In this document: in pieces, positions 7,725 through 17,300 of the stretch
Position numbering within the stretch: the first letter of the stretch is position 1
How the letters are laid out: each line of letters opens with the position of its first letter
From: Corallococcus coralloides DSM 2259
GTDB taxonomy: Bacteria > Myxococcota > Myxococcia > Myxococcales > Myxococcaceae
Assembly: GCF_000255295.1 (NCBI RefSeq)
Contig: NC_017030.1
Coordinates: forward strand, 7,166,328 to 7,230,327
DNA: 64,000 bases
Reading direction: 5' to 3'
The notes under the pieces: generated by a model
What the model saw: the letters and a program-made list of their open reading frames with translations, nothing else
What the model was told of the DNA's origin: nothing
Database searches by the model: none
Program-made: the position numbers and the translations under genes

Positions 7725-8927
7725 ATGCTCGACGAACACGACCACCGCGCGCTGGGCCAGCGCCTGGACCTCTTCCACCTGCAGGAGGAGGCCCCGGGCA
7801 TGGTGTTCTGGCACCCTCGCGGATTGATGCTGTACCGGCTGCTGGAGGACCACGTCCGCCAGCGCATGCGCGAAGAGGGCTACCGCGAAGTCCGTACGCC
7901 GCAGCTGTGCTCCCAGCCGCTCTGGGAGCAGAGCGGCCACTGGGAGAACTTCCGCCAGAACATGTTCTGCATGCCGGAGGGCGACCGGCACCTGGCGCTC
8001 AAGCCGGTGAGCTGCCCGGGCCACATCCAGCTCGTGCAGCGCATGGCGCCCAGCCACCGCGACCTGCCCCTGCGCCTGGGGGAGTTCGGGCTGGTGCACC
8101 GCAGCGAGCCCAGCGGCGCGCTGCACGGGCTGTTCCGCCTGCGCCAGTTCACGCAGGACGATGGCCACATCTTCTGCGCGGCGGAGCAGGTGGAGGCGGA
8201 GGTGGTTCGCTTCGTGCGCTCGCTCAAGGCGTTCTACGCGGGCTTCGGCTTCGACGACGTGCAGGTGGCCTTCTCCAACCGTCCGGCGATGCGTGCCGGC
8301 AATGACGCGCTGTGGGACCAGGCGGAGGCGTGGCTCCAGTCCGCGGCGAAGCAGGCGGGCCTCCAGTACGAGGACCAGCCCGGCGAGGGCGCCTTCTACG
8401 GGCCCAAGCTGGAGTTCGTGCTGAAGGACCGGCTGGGCCGTGCGTGGCAGTGCGGCACGATCCAGCTGGACCTGGTGTTGCCGGAGCGCTTCGACCTGCA
8501 CTACGTCGGCGCGTCCGGAGAGCGCCTGCGCCCGGTGATGCTTCACCGCGCGCTGTTCGGCAGCCTGGAGCGCTTCATCGGCGTGCTGCTGGAGCACCAT
8601 GGCGGGGCGCTACCGGCGTGGCTCGCGCCCGAGCAGGTGGTGGTGGCCTCCGTGGGAGCGGGGGCCGCCGCGTACGCGGAAAGCCTGGCGGCGCGGCTGC
8701 GGCTGGCCGGCTGCCGCGCGCGGGCGGACGTGCGGGACGAGTCCCTGTCGAAGAAGGTCCTGGGCTCGCACGAGGACGGCGTGCCGTTCCTCGCGGTGGT
8801 GGGTGGCCGCGAGGTGGAGTCGAAGGGCGTCCGCCTGCGGCAGCGCGATGGTTCTCAGCGCGACCTGCCCTGGGATGACGCCGTGGCGTGGCTGTCCGCT
8901 GCGTGCCAGCCGGCCGTGGCGGGCTGA
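7725..8927 (+). CDS. Threonyl-tRNA synthetase paralog lacking TGS and editing domains
   Basis: Encodes 400 residues against about 640 for full-length ThrRS. The class II catalytic core (about 1-295) and the anticodon-binding domain (about 300-395) are present. The N-terminal TGS and the editing (N2) domains are absent, and the protein starts cleanly at the core. The three catalytic zinc ligands are kept: C97 (KPVSCPGH), H125 (LVHRSEPSG) and H274 (VMLHRALFGS). It should therefore charge tRNA-Thr but cannot clear Ser-tRNA-Thr in cis. The ATG at 7725 has CGGAGA six bases upstream. It could be a stress-induced back-up enzyme or a resistance copy (ThrRS is the target of borrelidin and obafluorin). 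Its leader suggests control by charged tRNA-Thr. Confidence 0.85.
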   Translation: MLDEHDHRALGQRLDLFHLQEEAPGMVFWHPRGLMLYRLLEDHVRQRMREEGYREVRTPQLCSQPLWEQSGHWENFRQNMFCMPEGDRHLALKPVSCPGHIQLVQRMAPSHRDLPLRLGEFGLVHRSEPSGALHGLFRLRQFTQDDGHIFCAAEQVEAEVVRFVRSLKAFYAGFGFDDVQVAFSNRPAMRAGNDALWDQAEAWLQSAAKQAGLQYEDQPGEGAFYGPKLEFVLKDRLGRAWQCGTIQLDLVLPERFDLHYVGASGERLRPVMLHRALFGSLERFIGVLLEHHGGALPAWLAPEQVVVASVGAGAAAYAESLAARLRLAGCRARADVRDESLSKKVLGSHEDGVPFLAVVGGREVESKGVRLRQRDGSQRDLPWDDAVAWLSAACQPAVAG

Positions 8928-8947
8928 GCGTCCGTCCATGAAGCACC

Positions 8948-8990
8948 GGCCCGGTGCTCCCTTCCCGCGAAGTGAAGGGGGCGCCGGGCC
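8948..8990 (+). terminator. Terminator hairpin after the ThrRS paralog
   Basis: A 17-bp stem (8948-8964 with 8974-8990) with a 9-base loop, followed by TTCTAT. Two pairs are G-T on the plus strand and would be A-C mismatches on the minus strand. The hairpin is therefore built for the ThrRS paralog rather than for the converging CBS gene. Confidence 0.7.
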
Positions 8991-9000
8991 TTCTATGGGC

Positions 9001-9420
9001 TCAGGAGTAGAGGCTCAGGTATTCCAGCGGCTCGCCGGGCCGCAGCAGCGTGAGGGGCTCGGAGGCGACGTCGTCCAGGCAGAGGAGTCCCACCGCGTGA
9101 TGCTCCGCGTCCACGACCACCAGGCGGTTCAGGTGGTGCTGCTCCATCAGGCGCTCGCCGGCCTCCAGCGGTGCGTCCTCCGGGCAGGTGACGAGCGGGG
9201 CCGTCATTGCCTCGCGCACGGTGGTGACGTCGGGGTCATGGCCGTGGACGGTGGAGCACAGGAAGAGCTCGGAGTCGGTGAGCAGTCCCACCACCCGGCC
9301 GTGCTCCGTGACGGGCAGCGCCCCCAGACTGGCGGTGTCCAGCCGTTCGGCGGCGGAGCTCAGGCATTCATCCGCGTCGATGGTCTTCACGTCCCTCTGC
9401 ATCAACTCCGAAATCCGCAT
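9001..9420 (-). CDS. Two-CBS-domain protein
   Basis: Encodes 139 residues. Two tandem CBS domains fill the protein: residues 5-60 (MQRDVKTIDAD, GALPVTEHGRVVGLLTDSE) and 70-130 (MTAPLVTCPEDAPL, NRLVVVDAEHHAVGLLCLDD). Stand-alone CBS pairs bind adenine nucleotides and act as energy sensors or partner regulators; no partner is adjacent. The start is well supported by AGGAGG about 10 bases upstream of the ATG at 9420. It converges on the ThrRS paralog and diverges from msrB. Confidence 0.85.
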   Translation of the reverse strand: MRISELMQRDVKTIDADECLSSAAERLDTASLGALPVTEHGRVVGLLTDSELFLCSTVHGHDPDVTTVREAMTAPLVTCPEDAPLEAGERLMEQHHLNRLVVVDAEHHAVGLLCLDDVASEPLTLLRPGEPLEYLSLYS

Positions 9421-9636
9421 GGGCAGACCTCCTGATGACGCGCGCCCGCGTCTCGGAGCAGTACAACCGGCGCACGGACATCCAACCCATTGCCCTGAAG
9501 GCCTGCCGTTCCGTGAGGAGCAGAACCGAGGCGCCGGGCCCCCGCCTGTCCGCCTGGTATAGGGTGCGACGCAAAGGCCCACGGTGCATCCAAGGCCGTG
9601 CTCCGGGCTCCAGGCCCGAAACGTGGAGGAGGACCC

Positions 9637-10059
9637 ATGGCGGACAAACTCATTCTTTCCAACGACGAGTGGCGCAAGCGCCTCACCCCCGAGGAGTTCC
9701 AGGTGCTGCGGCAGCACGGCACCGAGTACCCGGGGACGGGCTGTTTCCTCGGCACCAAGACGCCGGGCACCTACGTGTGCGCGGGCTGCAACAACCCGCT
9801 GTTCAAGGCCGGGACGAAGTTCGAGTCCGGCACCGGCTGGCCGTCCTTCACCCAGACGCTGTCGGAGGACTCGGTCACGGAGATCCGCGACGTGTCGCAC
9901 GGGATGATTCGCACCGAGGTGCGCTGCGCGCGCTGCGACGGCCACCTGGGCCACGTGTTCCCGGACGGCCCGCCGCCCACGGGGCTGCGCTACTGCATGA
10001 ACTCCGTGGCGATGAAGCACGTCCCGGAAGGCAGCCCCATCGAGCTGGTCCGGGCCTGA
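9637..10059 (+). CDS. msrB: Peptide-methionine (R)-S-oxide reductase MsrB
   Basis: Encodes 140 residues, the full length for the family. MsrB reduces R-methionine sulfoxide in oxidised proteins. Two CxxC pairs (CAGC and CARC) form the structural zinc site, SGTGWPSF is the signature loop, and the catalytic Cys lies in RYCMNSVAM near the C-terminus. The ATG at 9637 is preceded by GGAGGAGG. It is followed by a strong hairpin and converges on the GntR gene, whose frame runs 70 bases into the msrB 3' end. Confidence 0.93.
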   Translation: MADKLILSNDEWRKRLTPEEFQVLRQHGTEYPGTGCFLGTKTPGTYVCAGCNNPLFKAGTKFESGTGWPSFTQTLSEDSVTEIRDVSHGMIRTEVRCARCDGHLGHVFPDGPPPTGLRYCMNSVAMKHVPEGSPIELVRA

Positions 10060-11570
10060 GCAGGCCGCCGGAAGTTCATTGGCGCCTCCGGCCACGGAAG
10101 CACGGCGCGGCCGGAGGCGTCCGGCTGACGTCGCTCACGAAGCATCGGGACCAGTGACTGAACCATGGAGCCCCAGACGCGAGCGGCCCACCGGCCCCAA
10201 AGAGCCCCGAAGTCCACGAAGCGGCTCGCCCACCTTGCGAACCGCCCCGCGGCTGAGTCCGAAGAAGCTGGAGGGTGGAGCCCCGAATCGCTGGAGGCCC
10301 CTTCCTGGGACGAGGCGTCAGAACCTGTCCGACAGTCGGGCAGGTTTCCCAAGACCGCGTCCATCACATTCCTTCCGACGCACTCTCCCCCCTGACCACA
10401 GGGAATGAACGCTGGGGCGGCTGGAGGAAACAGCGCCCCACTGTCCGGCGCCACGGAAAAGGACTCTCCATCGGGGCGAGGTGCGACCCCAAGACTCCCG
10501 AGGGTTGGAGCGACGCAGCAATTGGAGCCACGTGCATCCACAAGGAGGCGTGACACAAGTGCATTGTCCTGCTCAACGGATGACGACAGGCGGCCAGGCC
10601 CACGCGCATCCAAGCAGGGACGTGCCTCCGGCGCCTCGTCCTGCTCAGCGGATGCCGTAGGGCGGCCGACGTCACCCTCTTCGATGTCGGGGCGTGACTC
10701 CAGCATCTCGTCCTGTGCGGTGGCTGGCGTACGGCGACCGACGTCACCCTCTTCGATGCCGAGGTGTATCCCCAAAGCACCGTTCTGGTGAGTGACTGAT
10801 CCGGAAGCACCGATGAGGTCCTCTTGGGAAAGGTGGGCCTCGGGGGACGCAGGTACCTGGGGAGCAGGGGCGAATGCGTTCAGCACTCGCTCGTCACAAG
10901 CCTTCAACATCGCTGGCAGCTCGTGCTGAAGCGCCCGTGCATCGCGCTCGTGCAGGATCGTCATCACGCGGAAGGCCCACTCGCGCAGCGCCTCTCCGCC
11001 CATGAGCGGCAGCAGTTGGGCTGCGCCTCCCAGGAATGCCCGCTGCAGGGATTGAACGAGGAGCACATGCCCGGGACGGTCCGCTACCCGCGCTGCCTGC
11101 CGCAGCAACTCGAACTCCACCCGGGCGCAGGTTTCCCCCGACTCCCAGCGCGCCGCGTCCTGGAGCTGGAAGCACGTGCTCCCCAGCCGGTCCAGGTCGA
11201 GGTCCGAAGCCCTCTCGCAGCAGTCCGCCAGCAGTTCCACCAGCACCTGCCTCTTGAGGCTGAAGTAGCCCTCCAGGAGCCACCGGGCCTTCGGTTTGCG
11301 CACGTCATGCAGCGCCAGGCCCAGGTTCTCCAGCGTCAGCGACTCATCCAGCGCTACCGCGCGCGTCTTGCGTCCGGAGCGCTGCACCACCAGCCCCCGC
11401 GCCGCCAGCCGCCGCAGCGCCTCGCGGATGGTGCCCCGGCATACCTCATAGCGACGCGCCAGCTTCGCTTCGGAGCCGAATTGCCTGCTCGGGTGCAGCC
11501 GCCCCAGCGCGATATCGCGCTCGATTTGCGCCTCCACATAGGCCACGAGTCCTCCCCGTCCCATCCCCAT
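9990..11570 (-). CDS. GntR/FadR-type regulator with a long repeat-containing C-terminal tail
   Basis: Encodes 526 residues, about twice the usual length. Residues 5-75 are a GntR winged helix-turn-helix ([20 protein letters not shown], then [14 protein letters not shown]). Residues 85-255 form an all-helical FadR/FCD-like effector domain; the metal-ligand His of typical FCD proteins looks lost. Beyond about 260 the sequence is acidic and Ser/Pro-rich, with 24-residue repeats (EEGDVGR..., A.QDE...) and one copy of the local palindrome. The final part runs antisense into msrB. The ATG at 11570 has a strong purine-rich site (GAGGAGGGGGGA). The tail frame has no stop, but whether all of it is translated is uncertain. 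Its promoter region holds the palindrome array. Confidence 0.65.
   Translation of the reverse strand: MGMGRGGLVAYVEAQIERDIALGRLHPSRQFGSEAKLARRYEVCRGTIREALRRLAARGLVVQRSGRKTRAVALDESLTLENLGLALHDVRKPKARWLLEGYFSLKRQVLVELLADCCERASDLDLDRLGSTCFQLQDAARWESGETCARVEFELLRQAARVADRPGHVLLVQSLQRAFLGGAAQLLPLMGGEALREWAFRVMTILHERDARALQHELPAMLKACDERVLNAFAPAPQVPASPEAHLSQEDLIGASGSVTHQNGALGIHLGIEEGDVGRRTPATAQDEMLESRPDIEEGDVGRPTASAEQDEAPEARPCLDARGPGRLSSSVEQDNALVSRLLVDARGSNCCVAPTLGSLGVAPRPDGESFSVAPDSGALFPPAAPAFIPCGQGGECVGRNVMDAVLGNLPDCRTGSDASSQEGASSDSGLHPPASSDSAAGRFARWASRFVDFGALWGRWAARVWGSMVQSLVPMLRERRQPDASGRAVLPWPEAPMNFRRPAQARTSSMGLPSGTCFIATEFMQ
10083..10119. terminator. Terminator hairpin after msrB
   Basis: A perfect 11-bp stem, CGCCTCCGGCC (10083-10093) with GGCCGGAGGCG (10109-10119), 24 bases after the msrB stop. 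There is no T-run. It lies inside the tail frame of the opposing GntR gene. Confidence 0.6.
10322..10346. repeat. Single palindrome copy inside the GntR tail
   Basis: AACCTGTCCGAC-A-GTCGGGCAGGTT, one mismatch from the consensus of the array at 11672-12310. It lies within the coding frame of the regulator's C-terminal extension (residues [10 protein letters not shown]), which suggests the element is dispersed locally. Confidence 0.75.
10495..10783 (-). repeat. 72-bp tandem repeats in the GntR gene
   Basis: At least three in-frame 72-bp units start near 10567, 10639 and 10711 on the plus strand (landmarks TCCTGCTCAACGG, TCCTGCTCAGCGG, TCCTGTGCGGTGG). A degraded unit lies at 10495. Each encodes 24 residues of the acidic tail. 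The unit length is a multiple of three, so copy-number change would not break the frame. Confidence 0.75.
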
Positions 11571-11671
11571 TCCCCCCTCCTCGTCCCAGTATCGCCATCC
11601 AACCACAGGGGTCTGACATGGACGCGCGGGCCCACCCTCCGCGTCGCTTGCTGGGCCAGCGCGCCCCTGGG

Positions 11672-12310
11672 CCGCATGGGGCGAAAACCTGTCCGACAGT
11701 CGGACAGGTTTTGAGGCAACCGGGCCCGGGCGAGCGCCCTGTCCGTGCCCTACCTTGGCCTTTGCGCACGCATGACTCGCGCCCCTGCAGGGACGGTGCG
11801 ACCTCGGGGGCACGCGGAGGAAACGTGTCCGGCTGTCGGACAAGCAAACCGTCCTCGTCACCTGCCGGGCCGGCTCGGCCTGGGCTTCATGCGGCGGCAA
11901 CCTGTCCGACAGTCGGACAGGTTTTGAGCGAACCAAGCCCGGGCGGCGCCTCTGTCCGTGCCCCTCGTTGATGTTTGCGCTCGCACGGCGTCGCTCACCT
12001 ACCGGGACAGGCACGTCCTCGGGCCGCATGCTGCGAAAACCTGTCCGACTGTCGGACAAGTTTGGAGGGAACCGGGCCCGGGTGGACGCCGTTGGCCGAG
12101 TCCCCAACGTGGGGGCCGCGCGTGCATGACGTCGCGCACCTGCGGGCTGACAGCCTCGGGCCTCATGCGGCGAAAGCCTGTTCGACTGTCGGACAGGTTT
12201 TGAGGGAAGCGGCCCCGGGCGGGGGCGATGTCCGTGCTTCATCCTGGCGTCCGCGCACTCATGACGTCGCGGCTCATCGCGACGCTCCGTTGGGCTTGAG
12301 CGCTCACGGA
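11672..12310. repeat. Array of ~138-bp repeats centred on the palindrome CCTGTCCGAC-W-GTCGGACAGG
   Basis: The space between the divergent GntR and chitinase genes (11571-12409) holds five imperfect direct repeats. Their palindromes centre at 11698 (perfect 29-base dyad, 11684-11712), 11834 (degraded, short unit), 11911 (11899-11923), 12050 (12036-12064, one mismatch) and 12187 (12173-12201, two mismatches). Centre spacings are 136, 77, 139 and 137. The flanks are also conserved: GCATG-GCGAAAA before, TTTTGAGGGAACCGGGCCCGGGCG after, then TCCGTGC and GCATGAC. The function is unknown; options are operators, hairpin RNA elements or a mobile repeat family. No gene is seen in this stretch. Confidence 0.85.
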
Positions 12311-12409
12311 AGCCTTCCGGTCGCGGGACTCTTTGACGAACTCCTGGCGGCCCTGCCTGGTGCCTCGATGCAGGACGCGCCTCCCCTCCCTCTGCGAGGA
12401 TGGGAGACC

Positions 12410-14302
12410 ATGCGACGACCTCTGGCTGGACTCCGGGTGCTGCTGACCGCGCTCTTGCTGGGCGGTGCTTCCCAGGGTGCGCCCCCTCCGAAAGCAGCGC
12501 CTCCCACGCAGCCCCAGGTGACATGGCTCTATCAGGACCGGCTGGCTTCGCCCTGGGAGGACCTGACGTGGGCCGGCGCGCACGCGATGAGCGCCACCGT
12601 GTCAGGGGCCTCGGGCAGCCACGCCATCTCCGTGACGATGGGACCCTGGGAGGCGCTGTACTTCGGTCACCCGGGCTTCGACGTGTCACCGGATGACACG
12701 CTGGTGCTGAAGGTGAACGGTGGCCAGGACGGCGCGAACGCGGCGGTGCGCGCGCGCGTCGTCATCGGCTCCGAGCAACCCGTGGGCGTCCCCCTGGGCC
12801 CCACCTGCGATGGTGGCGCCATCCCCGCCAGGAAGTGGACGACCTGCCGCGTGCCGCTGGCGAAGCTGCTGCCCGAAGGGCGCACGCGCATCACCGGCCT
12901 GTGGCTCCAGGAGGACAGCGGCAAGACGCTGCCGCCCCTCTCCTTCGACGACATCGGCATCGAGCAGGGCCTGCGGCCTGTGACCGTCACGCTGGAGACG
13001 CCCGCGGTCTTCCTGGCGCCGGGGGCCACGCACGCCTTCCGCGCCACCGTGACGAACAGCAAGGACACGGAGGTGGCCTGGAGCGTGGAGCCCGGAAACG
13101 AGCGGGGCACCATCAGCGCCGCGGGCGTCTACACCGCGCCTCGCAAGCCGGGCACGTACCGGGTGATGGCCCGGAGCAAGGCGGATCCGAGCCAGGTGGT
13201 CCAGGCCAGCGTGGTGGTGAGCGCATCCCCGGTCGTGAAGGGTCCGCCGGGTCAGGGTGGCAAGTGGGTTTCGGGCTACTACACGGGCTGGAACGCGGAC
13301 GACTACCCGCCGGAGAAGGTGGACTTCGGCGCGCTCACGCACATCCTCGTGGGCCGCGTCACGCCGAAGGCGGACGGCACGCTGAGCACGAAGTTCGACA
13401 ATGACCGGGGGCCGGAGATCGCCCGCACGATGTCGAAGCGCGCGCATGCGGCGGGCCGCAAGGCGCTCATCATGGTGGGCGGCTCCGGTGAGCACGACGG
13501 CTGGGTGGGCGCCGCGTCCGACGCGAACCGCGCGAAGTTCGTCCGCTCGCTGCTGAAGGCGATGGACGACTTCGGCTACGACGGGCTGGACCTGGACTGG
13601 GAGCCCGTGGAGAAGGAGGACCGGCCGCACCTGCTGGCCCTGGTGAAGGCCCTGCGCGAGGCGCGGCCGAAGATGCTCCTCACCTTCCCCCTCCACTGGA
13701 TCAACACCAACTTCCCCACCGACGCCGACCCCTGGTTCGCGGAGCTGGCGACGCACTTCGACCAGATGAACCTGATGTCCTACGAGATGATTGGCGCGTG
13801 GGACGGATGGAAGTCCTGGCACACGTCCGCGCTGAAGGGCGAACAGGGGCTGCATCCCACGTCCATCGCGTCCAGCCTGGACCTGTGGGTGAAGGCCGGC
13901 ATCCCCAAGGCGAAGCTGGGCATCGGCATCCCCTTCTATGGCCTCGCGTGGCGCCACATCACCGGGCCCTACCAGCCCTTCACGAACTGGTCCGACTACG
14001 TGGGCGGGGACAACTCGTTCACCTACAAGAAGATCCTCCGCTATTCGAAGCAGGGGAAGTACCAGTGGGACGAGAAGGCCCAGGCCAGCTACCTGACGTT
14101 CGCTCCCGACAAGCTCGTGGAGGACGGCACGGTGACGTGGATCTCCTACGACAGCCCGCAGGCCATCGCCGCCAAGGGCGCCTTCGTGAAGCAGGAGGGC
14201 TACGGCGGCACCATCATCTGGACAATCAACCAGGGTTGCACCGATCCGGAGACCGGTGCCAACCCGTTGCTGGACGCCGTGCGGGACGCCTTCCTGAAGT
14301 GA
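12410..14302 (+). CDS. Exported GH18 chitinase with Ig-like domain
   Basis: Encodes 630 residues. A signal peptide (LAGLRVLLTALLLGGASQ) is followed by a beta-rich, CBM-like region (about 45-195). An Ig-like domain spans about 200-275 (VTLETPAVFLAPGATHAF..., GVYTAPRKPGTYRVMAR). The GH18 catalytic barrel follows (about 285-630). The DxxDxDxE motif reads D391-GL-D394-L-D396-W-E398, with E398 the acid/base. FGALTHILVG, MNLMSYEMIG and GIPFYGLAW are further GH18 landmarks. It should hydrolyse chitin or a related GlcNAc polymer outside the cell, useful for predation or scavenging. The ATG at 12410 is chosen because the signal peptide begins there and GGGAG precedes it. Confidence 0.9.
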   Translation: MRRPLAGLRVLLTALLLGGASQGAPPPKAAPPTQPQVTWLYQDRLASPWEDLTWAGAHAMSATVSGASGSHAISVTMGPWEALYFGHPGFDVSPDDTLVLKVNGGQDGANAAVRARVVIGSEQPVGVPLGPTCDGGAIPARKWTTCRVPLAKLLPEGRTRITGLWLQEDSGKTLPPLSFDDIGIEQGLRPVTVTLETPAVFLAPGATHAFRATVTNSKDTEVAWSVEPGNERGTISAAGVYTAPRKPGTYRVMARSKADPSQVVQASVVVSASPVVKGPPGQGGKWVSGYYTGWNADDYPPEKVDFGALTHILVGRVTPKADGTLSTKFDNDRGPEIARTMSKRAHAAGRKALIMVGGSGEHDGWVGAASDANRAKFVRSLLKAMDDFGYDGLDLDWEPVEKEDRPHLLALVKALREARPKMLLTFPLHWINTNFPTDADPWFAELATHFDQMNLMSYEMIGAWDGWKSWHTSALKGEQGLHPTSIASSLDLWVKAGIPKAKLGIGIPFYGLAWRHITGPYQPFTNWSDYVGGDNSFTYKKILRYSKQGKYQWDEKAQASYLTFAPDKLVEDGTVTWISYDSPQAIAAKGAFVKQEGYGGTIIWTINQGCTDPETGANPLLDAVRDAFLK

Positions 14303-14320
14303 CGCGAGGCCCGCGTCGCC

Positions 14321-17300
14321 TCAGCCCAGGGTGACGCGGGCGTTGCGGAACATGCGCATCCAGGGGCCGTCCTCGCCCCACTCCGCCGGGTGCCAGGAGT
14401 GCTGCACGGTGCGGTGCACGCGCTCCGGGTGCGGCATGGTGATGGTGAAGCGCCCGTCCTTCGTGGTGACGCCGGCAATGCCGTGCGGCGAGCCGTTGGG
14501 GTTGGCCGGGTACTTCGCCGCCACCTGGCCCCGGTTGTCCACCCAGCGCGTCGTCACCAGCCCGGCGGCGTTGAAGCGCGCGGCGGCGTCCGCGTTGGCG
14601 AACTCCGCCCGCCCCTCGCCGTGCGACACGACGATGAGCATCCGGCTGCCCTCCATGCCCTTGTAGAAGAGCGACGGCGACGGCGCGATTTCAACGGTGC
14701 CCAGGCGGGCCTCGAACTGCTCGGACGCGTTGCGCACGAAGCGCGGCCAGCCGTCCGCGCCGGGGATGAGCTCGCGCAGCTGCGCGAACATCTGGCAGCC
14801 GTTGCACGCGCCCAGGCCGAAGCTGTCCGGCCGCGCGAAGAACTCCGAGAAGGCGTCCCGCGTGCGCGGGTTGAAGAGGATGGACTTCGCCCACCCGCCG
14901 CCCGCGCCCAGCACGTCGCCGTAGCTGAAGCCGCCGCACGCCATCACGCCGTGGAAGTCCTTCAGCGACACGCGGCCCGACAGCAGGTCGCTCATGTGCA
15001 CGTCCACCGCGGTGAAGCCCGCGCGGGTGAACGCTGCCGCCATCTCCTGCTGGCTGTTGACGCCCTGCTCACGCAGCACCGCCACGCGAGGCCGGGCCCC
15101 CTTGGCGATGTACGGCGCCGCCACGTCCACCTTCGGGTCGAACGTGAGCTTGGGCGACAGGCCCGGGTCGCTCGCGTCGCACTTCGCGGCGTACTCCTCC
15201 TCCGCGCAGGTGGGGTTGTCACGCAGCTTCTGGATCTCGTAGCTCACGCGGGACCAGGTGCGCTTGAGCGCCACTGTCTCCTCCGCGAGCAACTCCCGAC
15301 CGCCGTGCCGCACGCGCACCACCTGCTGGGACGTGGGGCGCCCCAGCTCGTGGACGTGCGAGCCCAGGCCGTGGCGGGTGAAGGCATCACGCACGCGAGC
15401 CACGTCGGACGCGCGCACCTGCACCACCGCGCCCAGCTCCTCGTTGAAGAGGGCCGCCACCGCGTCGCCGCCCAGATTTGCCAGGTCCACGTCCAGACCG
15501 CAATGGCCGGCGAAGGCCATCTCCGCGAGCGTGGCCCAGAGGCCACCGTCGGAGCGGTCGTGGTACGCGAGCAGCACGCCCGCCGCCTGGAGTTCCTGCA
15601 CCGCCGCGAAGAAGCCCTTCAGCGCCGCCGGGTCGTCCACGTCCGGGCACTCCGGGCCCACCTGCTGGTGCACCTGCGCCAGCACGGACGCGCCCAGCCG
15701 CTGCCGGCCCTTCGCGACATCCAACAGCAAGAGGCGCGTGTCACCCGCCACGTCCACCGGCTGCGGCGTCAGCGTGACGCGCGCGTCCAGCACCGGCGCG
15801 AACGCGGTGATGATGAGCGACAGGGGTGCCGTGACCGCCTTCTTCTGGCCGTCCTCCTGCCACTGCGTGCGCATGGACATGGAGTCCTTGCCCACCGGGA
15901 TGGCGATGCCCAGCGCGGGGCACAGCTCCATGCCCACCGCGTGCACCGCGGCGTAGAGGTTCGCGTCCTCGCCGGGGCTGCCCGCCGCCGCCATCCAGTT
16001 CGCGGACAGCTTCACGTCCGACAGCTTTCCGATGCGCGCCGCCGCCAGGTTGGTGAGCGCCTCGCCCACCGCCATGCGCGCGGAGGCCGCCGCGTCCACC
16101 AGCGCCACCGGCGTGCGCTCGCCGAGCGCCATGGCCTCGCCCGTATCGGACATCAGCGATGACAGCGTCACCGCGCAGTCCGCCACCGGCACCTGCCACG
16201 GCCCCACCATCTGGTCGCGCGCGGTGTGGCCGCCCACGGAGCGGTCGCCAATGGTGATGAGGAACGACTTGTCCGCCACCGTCGGGTGCGACAGCACCGC
16301 GTGCGCCGCGGCCTTCAAGTCGGACGGGAGGCTCAGCGGCGCGTGCTTCAGCGGGCGTGACGCGAACTCGCGGTGCATGCGCGGCGCCTTGCCGAAGAGG
16401 ACGTCCATGGGCAGCGCGATGGGCGTGTCCCCCAGCTCGCGGTCCGTGAGCGTGAGCACCTGCTCCGCGGTGGCCTCACCCAGCACGGCAAAGGGGGCGC
16501 GCTCGCGCTCGCACAGCGCGGCGAAGCGCGACAGGTCCTCCGGCGCCACGCCCAGCACGTAGCGCTCCTGCGCCTCGTTGCACCAGATTTCGACCGGGGA
16601 CATGCCCGGCTCGTCGTTGGGCACCTCGCGCAGCTCCAGCCGGCCGCCCAGGTCGTTGTCGTGCGCCAGCTCCGGCAGCGCGTTGGACAGGCCGCCCGCG
16701 CCCACGTCGTGGATGGAGCGCACGGGGTTGTGGTCGCCCTGCATCCAGCACTGGTCGATGACCTCCTGGCAGCGGCGCTCCATCTCCGCGTTGTCCCGCT
16801 GCACGGAGGCGAAGTCCAAGTCCGCCGCGCTCGCGCCCTGCGCCATGGAGGACGCCGCGCCGCCGCCCAGGCCGATGAGCATCGCCGGGCCGCCCAGCAC
16901 GATGAGCTTGTCGCCCGCGCGCAGCGGGGCCTTCTTCACGTGGCCCGCGCGGATGTTGCCCAGGCCGCCCGCCAGCATGATGGGCTTGTGGTAGCCGCGC
17001 ACCTCCACGCCCTCCGGCGTGGGCACGTGCTGCTCGAAGCTGCGGAAGTAGCCGGTGAGGTTGGGCCGGCCGAACTCGTTGTTGAACGCGGCGCCGCCCA
17101 GCGGGCCGTCCACCATGATGTCCAGCGCGGACACGATGCGGTCCGGCTTGCCGTAGGGCGCCTCCCATGGCCGCGCGAAGTCCGGCAGGCGCAGGTGGCT
17201 GACGGAGAAGCCGGTGAGCCCCGCCTTGGGCTTCGCGCCGCGCCCGGTGGCGCCCTCGTCGCGGATCTCACCGCCCGCGCCCGTGGCCGCGCCCGGGTAC

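Noticed and set aside
11672-12310. Palindrome array considered as a CRISPR
   Set aside because: Units are about 138 bp with conserved flanks and imperfect copies. There are no unique 30-40 base spacers and no cas genes.
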